This document shows, one piece after another, positions 16,110-24,492 of a DNA stretch of 40,047 bases. A model generated the notes under the pieces. That model searched no databases. It had not been told where the DNA came from and saw nothing but the letters and a program-made list of their open reading frames with translations. The DNA is taken from contig JABSRB010000006.1 of the NCBI GenBank assembly GCA_013215375.1, forward strand, positions 1 through 40,047, in the 5' to 3' direction. Each line of letters begins with the position of its first letter. The first letter of the stretch is position 1. This DNA is from Oceanospirillaceae bacterium (lineage in GTDB: Bacteria; Pseudomonadota; Gammaproteobacteria; Pseudomonadales; Balneatricaceae). Made by a program: the position numbers and the translations under genes.

Positions 16110-17402
16110 ATGTTTAAAATTGTCATTGTTGGAGGCGGGGCAGGAGGTCTTGAACTCGCTGCAAAATTGGGCAAAAAACTCGGTAAGAAAAAATCTGCTG
16201 AGATTGTTTTAATCGATCAAAATCGCTCCCATATCTGGAAGCCTTTATTACACGAAGTCGCAACAGGCACGCTTGATTCTAGTACTGATGGAGTGGTCTA
16301 TCACGCGCATGCCGCCAAACATTATTATCAATTCTGCCTCGGGCGTTTTACCGGATTAGATCCGCAGGCGAAAACCTTAACAGTGGCTGCCAACTATGCG
16401 GATGATGGTCTGCAACTACTGCCCAAGCGCGAAATTAGCTATGATTTACTGGTGTTGGCCATCGGCTCGCAAAGTAATGATTTTGGCACCGCGGGTGTCA
16501 AACAGCACTGCCACTTTTTAGATTCTCCCAAACAAGCTGAAAAGTTTCACCATGCTTTACTCAATCAATTCTTACGTATTAATCAAAGTGAGAGCCCCAA
16601 TGAGCGCTTAAGTGTCTCTATTGTTGGCGCTGGTGCAACGGGTGTTGAGCTTTCTGCAGAATTATTTAATGTCAGTGCGTTGGTAAAAGCTTATAACATG
16701 CCCAACATGAGCGCCGATAAGTTAGAGATTAACTTAATTGAAGCGGGACCTAGAATATTAGCGGCATTACCTGAGCGTATTTCTTATGCTGCGCGTAAAG
16801 AGCTGAGTAATTTAGGCGTGAACGTTCGTGAAAATACCCGGGTAAAAGAGGCCACTGCAGAAGGTTATATAACCAGTGACGATGAGCTTATTAAAGCAGA
16901 TTTAATGATTTGGGCTGCCGGCATCAAAGTACCCGATTATATAAAAGAGTTGGCGGTATTTGAACTCAATCATCTCAATCAAATCATCGTAAAACCGACG
17001 CTTCAGGCGAGTATTAGTGATGATATTTATGTATTGGGTGATTGCTGTGGTTTTCAACACCCAGATGGCTCCTGGGTGCCTCCAAGGGCACAGTCTGCGC
17101 ATCAGATGGCAGATACGGTTCGGGCAAATATATATGCCACGCTGCAAAGAAATGAGTTACAGAGCTTTAAATACAAAGATTATGGCTCTTTAGTGAGCCT
17201 TTCACGCTTTGGAGCTGTGGGTAATTTAATGGGTAATCTCACTAAAAAGTCGATGTTTATCGAAGGGCATTTAGCGCGGATTATGTATATCTCACTGTAT
17301 CGTATGCACCAGTTCGCCATCCACGGTTGGGCAAAGGCAATATTGGTAATTGTGGCAGAGAAAATTGCCAAAGTGGTGAGACCAAAAATGAAATTACATT
17401 AA
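16110..17402 (+). CDS. ndh: Type II NADH dehydrogenase Ndh
   Basis: This single-subunit, non-proton-pumping NADH:quinone oxidoreductase acts at the inner face of the cytoplasmic membrane. The FAD-binding loop IVGGGAGGLELA is at about residues 4-15. The second Rossmann loop for NADH, SIVGAGATGVELSAEL, is near 169-184. The family motif YVLGDCCGFQHPDG follows in the second half. The C-terminus has a hydrophobic, basic stretch (AILVIVAEKIAKVVRPK) suited to membrane attachment. At 430 residues it has family length. GAGG lies 8 bp before ATG. It converges on the kinase operon with only 12 bp between stops. Confidence 0.92.
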   Translation: MFKIVIVGGGAGGLELAAKLGKKLGKKKSAEIVLIDQNRSHIWKPLLHEVATGTLDSSTDGVVYHAHAAKHYYQFCLGRFTGLDPQAKTLTVAANYADDGLQLLPKREISYDLLVLAIGSQSNDFGTAGVKQHCHFLDSPKQAEKFHHALLNQFLRINQSESPNERLSVSIVGAGATGVELSAELFNVSALVKAYNMPNMSADKLEINLIEAGPRILAALPERISYAARKELSNLGVNVRENTRVKEATAEGYITSDDELIKADLMIWAAGIKVPDYIKELAVFELNHLNQIIVKPTLQASISDDIYVLGDCCGFQHPDGSWVPPRAQSAHQMADTVRANIYATLQRNELQSFKYKDYGSLVSLSRFGAVGNLMGNLTKKSMFIEGHLARIMYISLYRMHQFAIHGWAKAILVIVAEKIAKVVRPKMKLH

Positions 17403-17414
17403 ATATCTAAAAAA

Positions 17415-18602
17415 TTAGTCGCGTGAGCTGGTAGTGCGCGGCTGTTTTTTAGAGACATCTTGATCTAGGGTAATGATGAAAGTAGTGCCAACCCCCAAAG
17501 TACTCTCAAGGCATATTTTTCCCTCTAATACATCTTCTATCAGCTCTTTACAAATGGGTAGCCCTAGCCCTGAACCTCCCTCTCCAGCTTTTGTCGTGTA
17601 ATATTTCTTAAACGCATTAGCTTTAGAGTTTTCATCCATGCCGATGCCGTTATCGCTGAAAGTAATCTTCACTATTTGCGCTTCAAGGCTGGCAGATATT
17701 TCAATTTTTCCGCTTTGGTTATGGTCAAATGCATGCAGTAAAGTGTTGTTGACTAAATTGATTAATACTTGTGATAACACACCAGGGTAGCTGTTTAATT
17801 CAATTGTCTCATCAATACTGACAATCACTTCATGACGATATTTTTTTAGCTTGGGCCGTAGTGTTAATAATATGTCTTTTATATACTGATGTAAGTTAAA
17901 GCTCAGTAAATTGTTTGAGCACTGATCTACCGCGACTTTCTTAAAGCTCAGCATGATGTTTGTGGCTAAATTTATATTTGAAGAACTCATCTGCAAGGCT
18001 TTTTCAACTTTCTTAAAGTAGTTACTAAGGCTATCTTTACTGAGCTTTTGCTCTTCGAAATCGCGCATGATATCGTGGTTTTTTTCTACTAAATAATCGA
18101 TAGACAAACGTAAATTACCCAATGGCGAGGCTACTTCATGAGTGATTTCTGCCACCATACTGCCCAGTTCCGCCAGTTTGTTTGACTCTTGTAATCTTTT
18201 TTCAAGCTGTAATTGTTTGATTTGAAAAAGCTGATTTTTAACCCTAGCTTTAACTACATCTTGATGTACAGGTTTAGTGATTAAATCGACTGCGCCTACC
18301 GCAAAACATTGGCGTAGATCTTCAGGCTCTATTTTGGCGGTGACAAATATAATGGGGATGGAGCTAATATTGGGATCATTCTTAATTGCTTGGCAAGTCT
18401 GGTAGCCATCCATCTCTGGCATCATGATATCTAATAAAATCAAATCTACCTTGATTTTATTCAGTAAACGCAATGCTTTTCTACCGCTGGTCGCGGCGGA
18501 TATAAGGTAATTATCCTCATCTAAGTATTTTCTCAAAAGGTCGATATTTAGTGGCTTATCGTCGACGATAAGTATCGAATAGGTACTGATGTCATCTTGC
18601 AT
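17415..18602 (-). CDS. Response-regulator/histidine-kinase hybrid (REC-HisKA-HATPase)
   Basis: This is a soluble 395-residue protein. An N-terminal receiver domain (about 8-125) has phospho-acceptor Asp58 in LLDIMMPEMDG and the Lys of TKP. A short coiled linker leads to a kinase module with His155 in EITHEVASPLGN and an HATPase domain (DNGIGMD, GGSGLGLPI). The ATG at 18602 is preferred over an in-frame GTG at 18611 because AGGTG lies 8 bp before the ATG. It overlaps the upstream kinase gene by 11 bp, so the pair is one operon. It probably receives a phosphate from that membrane kinase and signals onward; no DNA-binding output is present. Confidence 0.88.
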   Translation of the reverse strand: MQDDISTYSILIVDDKPLNIDLLRKYLDEDNYLISAATSGRKALRLLNKIKVDLILLDIMMPEMDGYQTCQAIKNDPNISSIPIIFVTAKIEPEDLRQCFAVGAVDLITKPVHQDVVKARVKNQLFQIKQLQLEKRLQESNKLAELGSMVAEITHEVASPLGNLRLSIDYLVEKNHDIMRDFEEQKLSKDSLSNYFKKVEKALQMSSSNINLATNIMLSFKKVAVDQCSNNLLSFNLHQYIKDILLTLRPKLKKYRHEVIVSIDETIELNSYPGVLSQVLINLVNNTLLHAFDHNQSGKIEISASLEAQIVKITFSDNGIGMDENSKANAFKKYYTTKAGEGGSGLGLPICKELIEDVLEGKICLESTLGVGTTFIITLDQDVSKKQPRTTSSRD

Positions 18603-20865
18603 TCGTGTCACCTGTTAAAAAACTGGTTAACCCTTCAAGGTCGTAGTCATTGACAAACTGTTGCAGTTGAGAGAAATAAGTATCGTTATTTGGATATTTA
18701 GCCATCAATCTTTCAATAATAATCTCAACCTCCTTTACCAAATATAGATCACATTGCTCAATAATGAGTTCACAAAATTCAGGAGGTAAATGAAACTCCG
18801 AATTTTCAGCTAAATCGCCATTCATTATCTCTGGGCTTTTATGTGTAGAAAGCTTGTCTGTATGTAGATAAACGTCAACGAGTTTTAGAATAGACGCAAA
18901 CTTAAATGGCTTGCCAATAAAATCATCAAAGCCTAATTTTTGGTAGTACAGAGGATCGTTTTCTAAGGTTGATGCACTAATTGCAATGACCGGTAACTGC
19001 GGGTAACGCTGCTTAATTTGTTGCACCAACTCTAAACCATTCATCACCGGCATCATAATATCGGTGAATACGAGATCGACGACTTCAATTTTTAACAGAC
19101 TTAACGCTGAAAAGGCATTTTTAGCGCAAAATACTTGGTAGCCTTGGTCGGTGAGTACGCGCTCAAGTACCGAACGATTTAGTAGAATATCATCGACTAC
19201 TAAGATAGATTTAACAGTGTCTCTTGCAAAATTTAAGCTGTTATTATCAGGTAAAGATTTGGAAATACGAATGGCTTTTTTCTGGATCGGTAGGCAGATG
19301 TCAAAATAGAAACAGGAACCTTTGCCCAGCTCTGATTGTAATTGAATATCGCTTAACATCATTTTGAGATATTTCTTGGAGATACTCAACCCCAGCCCTG
19401 TACCGCCATATTTAAAGGAGACGTTGCCTTGGTTAAAAGCATCAAATATAGAATGTCGATGTTTTGGGCTAATACCAATGCCAGTGTCGGTCACTTTAAT
19501 GTTAAATACGCTATCTTCAAGCATATTGAGCGAGAGGCTGATTTTCCCCTCGCTAGTAAATTTTATGGCATTGCCCAATAGATTAATCAGTACTTGTCGC
19601 AGCTTTAATTGATCGCCATTCACAATTAAACGCTCTAGGGGGATGTCGGTATTAAACTCTAAAAAAATATTATTTTGCGTGGCTTTTAAGCCAAACATTT
19701 CAAGAGCACTGGTACAAGTTTCAATCAGGTCAAAGTTACCTATATTTAACTTAGTGATTCCTGACTCTAATTTAGATAAGTCTAAAATATCATTAATGAT
19801 ATTTAATAAATGATTGCCAGATTTACTGATGATAGCGAGAGATTGTTTATTATCGCCGCTAAATTCATCACGTGTTTGTAATATCTGTGTATAACCTAAA
19901 ATAGCATTCATCGGGGTTCTTATTTCGTGGGATATATTGGCCAAGAAAATTGATTTAGCTTTGTTTGCATCTACCGCTTCCTCTCTGGCTAAATCGGCTT
20001 GCGCCTTCTCTGTGAGCGCATGTTCTTTAGCTTTAAGTATTTCAATTTGATGTTTTTTATGTAGCTCTATAGATGCATTTAATTCGTGATTGAGATTATC
20101 CAGAGTTAAATTGTTTTTCTGTAAATTTTTGAAGATGTAATAAAAGGCGCTAAACGCCAAAAGTATGAGAATGGAGAACAGCAGCGACATCTGTAAAAAA
20201 ATACTACTCACATTATTTTCACCAACACTTAAAGGTTCGATGATTTCAAGTACGCCCCTAAGATCGCCCTCTTTCCAGCCAGTTTTAGGGGTGTCTGGAT
20301 GATTGTTGTGACAGGCAACACACTGAGTTTTTAAAGTATCGGCAATAGCGTATCTAATACTAAGTACCCCATCTACTTCTTCAATCCGACTAAAAGGTTT
20401 ATCTGGTTGCGCGGTGAGTGCTTTCCAGGCTGATTTTTCAAAATCACCGCGCAGGCCTCCAGTTGCTTTGCGCCAAGGGAATGGATACAAACTGTAGAGG
20501 TTGGTTTTAATGGTCAATCCGTTGTCGCGCATCTTTTCACTGAGCATAAATGTCATGGTGGCAGGTAGCGGCAAGGTATTCTTTTTATCGACAAAATCGT
20601 GGCTAAATTCAATCCCCATATGCTGCGCCCTAGCAACGACTTCAGAGGTATATAAGGATCTAAACTGGCTTATTACTTCTGCATATCTACGACTTGATTC
20701 GATAGCTGAGGAAATGATTGCCCGGTCGTTGGCATTATGTAGGTAGATAAAGATGAGGGAAGTTGCCAGGACAAATCCAGCAATCAAAATGTTAAGCGAA
20801 TTTTTTTTTGAAAACGGCTTAATAGTAGTGTTTGGTTGGTTAGGACCACTCAGTTTTTTTTGCAT
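18592..20865 (-). CDS. Membrane hybrid histidine kinase with haem-c-like sensor (DUF3365/Tll0287-like)
   Basis: The 757-residue protein has a membrane helix at about 25-43, a periplasmic domain with a CVACH haem-c motif (Cys182, Cys185, His186) and a second helix at about 222-245. A coiled linker precedes HisKA (His313 in ISHEIRTPMNAILGY), HATPase (DTGIGISP, GGTGLGLSI) and a receiver (VVDD 556-559, Asp602 in TDIMMPVMNG). A tail of about 75 residues has no clear domain. The sensor resembles the DUF3365/Tll0287 family, expected to bind c-type haem and respond to redox or a gas. AGGAA precedes the ATG. It is the first gene of a two-gene operon; whether it feeds the downstream biofilm locus is unknown. 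Confidence 0.88.
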   Translation of the reverse strand: MQKKLSGPNQPNTTIKPFSKKNSLNILIAGFVLATSLIFIYLHNANDRAIISSAIESSRRYAEVISQFRSLYTSEVVARAQHMGIEFSHDFVDKKNTLPLPATMTFMLSEKMRDNGLTIKTNLYSLYPFPWRKATGGLRGDFEKSAWKALTAQPDKPFSRIEEVDGVLSIRYAIADTLKTQCVACHNNHPDTPKTGWKEGDLRGVLEIIEPLSVGENNVSSIFLQMSLLFSILILLAFSAFYYIFKNLQKNNLTLDNLNHELNASIELHKKHQIEILKAKEHALTEKAQADLAREEAVDANKAKSIFLANISHEIRTPMNAILGYTQILQTRDEFSGDNKQSLAIISKSGNHLLNIINDILDLSKLESGITKLNIGNFDLIETCTSALEMFGLKATQNNIFLEFNTDIPLERLIVNGDQLKLRQVLINLLGNAIKFTSEGKISLSLNMLEDSVFNIKVTDTGIGISPKHRHSIFDAFNQGNVSFKYGGTGLGLSISKKYLKMMLSDIQLQSELGKGSCFYFDICLPIQKKAIRISKSLPDNNSLNFARDTVKSILVVDDILLNRSVLERVLTDQGYQVFCAKNAFSALSLLKIEVVDLVFTDIMMPVMNGLELVQQIKQRYPQLPVIAISASTLENDPLYYQKLGFDDFIGKPFKFASILKLVDVYLHTDKLSTHKSPEIMNGDLAENSEFHLPPEFCELIIEQCDLYLVKEVEIIIERLMAKYPNNDTYFSQLQQFVNDYDLEGLTSFLTGDTNAR

Positions 20866-21450
20866 TTATCGAACTTCCTTTTTTAAAAAATAAAAGCAAG
20901 CCATAAGGTGAATAATTTTGTGCATGATAAGTGGTTGGGTAATACGCCTATGGATGATTTGGTGTTGATCACTTCAACAAAGAAAAACGACGATTTTAAT
21001 ATGTTTATTAATAGCGAATGATTACATAAAAATTGCCGTGTTTATAATAGGTAAATATAGCATTCATTTTTTGTTAATAATACTGGCGTTGGTCTATTCT
21101 TGTTCGAGAATCAAAAAAAGTCTTAGTGTGCAATACACTGGAGACAGGAATTGCTAAAAAATTGCTAGTTAGCAGTTTTTTTACGTCTAAGTATTAATTT
21201 TTAAGGGAACCAAGGATAAGCGCTGGCTAGGTCTGTAGTAGTGATACCTGGCCTTTTGTCGTTTTAAGTTGCTAACTGTGTCGCTAGTTTTGAGCAGTGA
21301 GTGTTTTAAACGCTATACTTTATTTACCCCGTGCCGTGGCAATGAACTGTTAAAGGCACTAGAGAATTCAGCTTTATTTAAGATTTGTTGGTTATAATAA
21401 ATATGTTTAGCAACATGCTTAAAACACAGAGAAAAATTGGATTGATTCTT
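20866..21450. other. Gene-free AT-rich region, possible small transcript
   Basis: No coding frame is convincing in this spacer. A possible plus-strand sigma-70 promoter, TTGCCG (21033-21038), 17 bp, then TATAGC (21056-21061), is followed about 100 bp later by a terminator-like hairpin. The remaining AT-rich DNA probably also holds the promoter of the minus-strand kinase operon near 20880-20930. Confidence 0.4.
21156..21182 (+). terminator. Terminator-like hairpin in the kinase spacer
   Basis: TGCT-agtt-AGCA is extended by one U-G pair and six A-T pairs to an 11-bp stem ending in a run of seven T. A second small hairpin, AGTGT-gcaat-ACACT, lies just upstream (21125-21139). Together with the promoter-like site at 21033-21061 they could delimit an RNA of about 115 nt. 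Confidence 0.5.
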
Positions 21451-21717
21451 AGGGAAGTAGCGAATAAGTCCCCAGATGTTCCCTGTGGATAACTAAGCGG
21501 TCAAGTCCGCGGAAGAATGCGAAGTGAATGGCTAGTCCTTTACAAGCGTTCTGACAAAGGAATTGGCCGCTTAGAGATCCACCCATCGGGGCGTACAGGA
21601 TAGTTCGTGCTTTTTGTTAATGGCTTTCGCCGGGCAACCAGCCCGCCTGTAACCATTGCCTCAATCACAAACAATCCTGTACGCCAGGGGCGTCTGGGAC
21701 TTGTTCGCTGCTTCCTT
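21451..21717 (+). ncRNA. Large structured RNA with pseudoknot, possible orphan HEARO/omega-RNA-like element
   Basis: This is about 267 nt with an extensive predicted fold. P1: 21451-21478 pairs with 21691-21717 (27 pairs, one bulge). P2: 21485-21490/21577-21582, 21493-21500/21567-21574, extended inward to 21504/21563. Inside P2, 21514-21520/21546-21552 and 21536-21541/21556-21561 interlock as a pseudoknot. P3: 21590-21601/21674-21685 (12 perfect pairs), then 21613-21623/21653-21671 and a CGGGC-aacca-GCCCG hairpin (21631-21645). All wobble pairs noticed are G-U on the plus strand and would be A-C on the minus strand, so selection on a plus-strand RNA is likely. Size, long closing helix and pseudoknot recall HEARO (the IscB/IsrB guide RNA), but no such nuclease gene lies nearby. 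The fold is well supported; the family name is only inferred. Confidence 0.75.
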
Positions 21718-21797
21718 CGGTTGTCGTAAGGGGCTTATTGAAGTGATCTCTGGAATGACTGATTTAGCTTCAGCGCTTAAAAAGGTTAAGGAGAACA

Positions 21798-24485
21798 GTG
21801 AAAAGTATCCTAATAGTTGATGATGATCCGCTAGTACTTGCAGCACTAAATAGAGTGCTGAGGGCGCGAAACTTTAACCTTTACTCCGTTTCCAGCGGTG
21901 ACGAAGCGCTACAGATAATGCGCGAGCACAGTATTCACTTAGTCTTGTCGGATTATTTAATGCCCAATATGGTTGGTACTGCTTTACTGGCTAAAATTGC
22001 CATTAAGTGGCCAGAAACTCAACGGCTAATTATTAGTGGCCACTCTGACTACGACACGGTATTAAAGGCAATTCAAACCGGCGTAGTGCATAAGTTTTTA
22101 GCCAAACCTTGGTCGAACAATGAGTTGCTTGAGCATATAGAGTCAGCCCTGCAATTAGTGGTTAGTCCTAAGCCTTTACCTACCGAAAATGCAGTGCTGT
22201 CCAAACATCAGGCACTAAACCAAGGGATTCATCTACAGGCAATTCTAAACACCGTAAGAGATGGAATAGTAACCTACAATAAATCTGGAGTAATTCTCTC
22301 GGTCAATCAAGCACTGCTCAATTGTTTTAGCTATTTAGAGTCGGATCTTATTGGCATGAGTTTGATCCAGCTTATCCCGGCGCTTGAATTGGACGAGAGC
22401 ATACAGGCATCTGCAAAATTGGTGGGACGTAAAAAAACCGGAGAGGTGTTCCCCTTAGAATTTACTTGCAGTGATATGAATACCCAAGGGTTTGATCATC
22501 AATTAGGCGTGATACGTGATCTTACCCAGTGGGCAGTGCGCGAGACTGAGAATAAACAGTTATTGGCCGCTTTAGATAGTTGCCAAGATAGCTATGCACT
22601 GTTTAGTGCCAGTGGTCATTTGATTCGCTGTAACCAAAAATTTAAAGAAATGTACCAACACTGTCGCCCTGGGCCTGAAATTGGCATTAGCTATCGCACA
22701 TTTCTCGATGATTGTGTGCGCAGCGGTTTATTCCCAGAGGCTAAAGCAAACCCGCAACTATTCATCGATGGATTGATCAGTTCCAATACTGAAAATATTG
22801 AACAGCAATATCAGTTAGAGGGTAATAAATGGATACAAATTCATCAAACCCGGGCAGAAAATGATTGCGTGATTAGTTTTCATATTGATGTCAGCCAGAG
22901 TAAACGTAGCCAATTATTACTGCAAAATGCACTGAGTGAAGCCCAGCAAGCTAACAGTGCCCGTGGACGTTTCTTGGCGATGATGAGCCACGAGATCCGC
23001 ACCCCGCTAAATGCCGTGCTGGGGCTATTGCAGGTACTGCGTAATACACCTTTGACCGAGCGGCAATTGGAGTATATAGCCACCGCAGAATCATCTGGGA
23101 GAAGCTTGCTCAACATTATTACGGATATTTTGGATTACTCTAAAATTGAAGCCAATAAATTGTCCATTAATGCGCAACCTTGCTCGCTTAAAAAATTAGC
23201 AGATTCCATTTTAGACATGCTTGATATTGTCCATAATTGCAGTGCTGTTACATTAATCTTAGATTTTGATGAGAGTATTGAGCAACAAGTATTAGTCGAT
23301 AAACATAGGTTACGTCAAATACTGGTAAATTTGTTAGCCAATAGTTTGAAGTTTACCCATAGTGGTGAGGTCACCTTAAAAATTGCCAAAAAAGCACCTC
23401 ATGTCTATGTCTTTAGTGTCATCGATACGGGTATCGGGATTGCCCCAGAACTGCAGAGTCATATTTTTGATGAATTTACCCAGGCGCGAAAAATAGGCAG
23501 TAGTGGCACCGGCTTAGGGTTGGCAATCAGTCAGCGACTGGTGAAATTGCTTGGGGCAGAGTTGCAATTTACCAGCACTGAAAATATAGGCAGCTGTTTT
23601 TGGTTTAGCTTGGACTTGGCAGATGCAGAGCAACAGCCAGAACTCGAAAGACACTGGCATTTTGCCACAGGGCAGCCGGTGTTATTAGTTGATGACAGTG
23701 ATACCAATCGGTTGGTGGCTGGTGAAATACTTAAAAGTAGTGCACTGGAAGTCAGTTATGCCAGCGATGGGTTAGAGGCGCTAAAAGCCTGTAAAAACAA
23801 TCAGTTTGCATTGATCTTAATGGATATCTCGATGCCGAAGATGGATGGCTTGACCGCTACTTGCGAAATTCGCAAACTGAAAAATTATCAAAAAGTACCC
23901 ATTGTGGCGCTCACCGCTTATGCCATGGAGGATGAGAGACAGAAGTTTTTGGCAATAGGCATGGATGACGTGATTGAAAAGCCTTTAGAAAAAGTATTGA
24001 TGCTCAATACTCTGGCTAAATATTTACGTTGTTTTCAAGAGGTAGAAATTAAGAGTAGTCATAGAAGTGATAGCGAGCACTCAACTACGCTATTTAACAA
24101 ACATGCGATCAACAAATTAGCACAAGATACCAATGAGTTGATTCTGGCTGATTTAGTCAAGGTTTTCATCAAAGATTTAACGCAGCGCCTGAGTGATTTG
24201 CAACAAATCAGTCATCAGCAGCAACTGTATGATACAGACCTAGAAATCGTCGAACGGCATTTTCATTCTATTACCAGTAGCAGTGCTATTTATGGGCTGC
24301 AACCACTGTCGGCGAAAGCGTCATTATTGGAGATGAAAATTAAGCGCGAAAAAGTCTCTCTCAGTCAGGATATGCGCGATAATATCAGCGATTTCTGTCA
24401 ATTGGCGCAGCAGAGTATGAGTGCACTGAAACTGTGTATTGAGCAGCGTTATTGTCCTGAGGTTGAAACAGACCAAGCGCTATAG
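21798..24485 (+). CDS. Cytoplasmic hybrid histidine kinase REC-PAS-PAS-HisKA-HATPase-REC-Hpt (SypF-like position)
   Basis: The 895-residue phosphorelay protein has no membrane segment. Domains in order: receiver (1-115, Asp52), PAS (about 145-245), a second PAS-like region (about 255-365), HisKA (His398 in MSHEIRTPLNAVLG), HATPase (DTGIGIAP, SSGTGLGLAI), second receiver (Asp676 in LMDISMPKMDG) and a C-terminal Hpt domain (His823 in HSITSSSAIYG). The start is GTG 21798 with AAGGAG 4 bp upstream. It converges with the sigma-54 activator gene 7 bp away. In Vibrio fischeri the Hpt-bearing kinase SypF sits beside sypG and drives it, so the same role is likely here. The structured RNA ends 80 bp upstream. 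Confidence 0.88.
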   Translation: MKSILIVDDDPLVLAALNRVLRARNFNLYSVSSGDEALQIMREHSIHLVLSDYLMPNMVGTALLAKIAIKWPETQRLIISGHSDYDTVLKAIQTGVVHKFLAKPWSNNELLEHIESALQLVVSPKPLPTENAVLSKHQALNQGIHLQAILNTVRDGIVTYNKSGVILSVNQALLNCFSYLESDLIGMSLIQLIPALELDESIQASAKLVGRKKTGEVFPLEFTCSDMNTQGFDHQLGVIRDLTQWAVRETENKQLLAALDSCQDSYALFSASGHLIRCNQKFKEMYQHCRPGPEIGISYRTFLDDCVRSGLFPEAKANPQLFIDGLISSNTENIEQQYQLEGNKWIQIHQTRAENDCVISFHIDVSQSKRSQLLLQNALSEAQQANSARGRFLAMMSHEIRTPLNAVLGLLQVLRNTPLTERQLEYIATAESSGRSLLNIITDILDYSKIEANKLSINAQPCSLKKLADSILDMLDIVHNCSAVTLILDFDESIEQQVLVDKHRLRQILVNLLANSLKFTHSGEVTLKIAKKAPHVYVFSVIDTGIGIAPELQSHIFDEFTQARKIGSSGTGLGLAISQRLVKLLGAELQFTSTENIGSCFWFSLDLADAEQQPELERHWHFATGQPVLLVDDSDTNRLVAGEILKSSALEVSYASDGLEALKACKNNQFALILMDISMPKMDGLTATCEIRKLKNYQKVPIVALTAYAMEDERQKFLAIGMDDVIEKPLEKVLMLNTLAKYLRCFQEVEIKSSHRSDSEHSTTLFNKHAINKLAQDTNELILADLVKVFIKDLTQRLSDLQQISHQQQLYDTDLEIVERHFHSITSSSAIYGLQPLSAKASLLEMKIKREKVSLSQDMRDNISDFCQLAQQSMSALKLCIEQRYCPEVETDQAL

Positions 24486-24492
24486 CGGCGCT

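Noticed and set aside
21451-21717. Retron msr/msd, group I or group II intron, 6S RNA or tmRNA as the identity of the structured RNA
   Set aside because: No reverse transcriptase is nearby, no domain V-like or P7-like intron core was recognised, the fold is multi-branched unlike 6S RNA, and there is no tRNA-like end.
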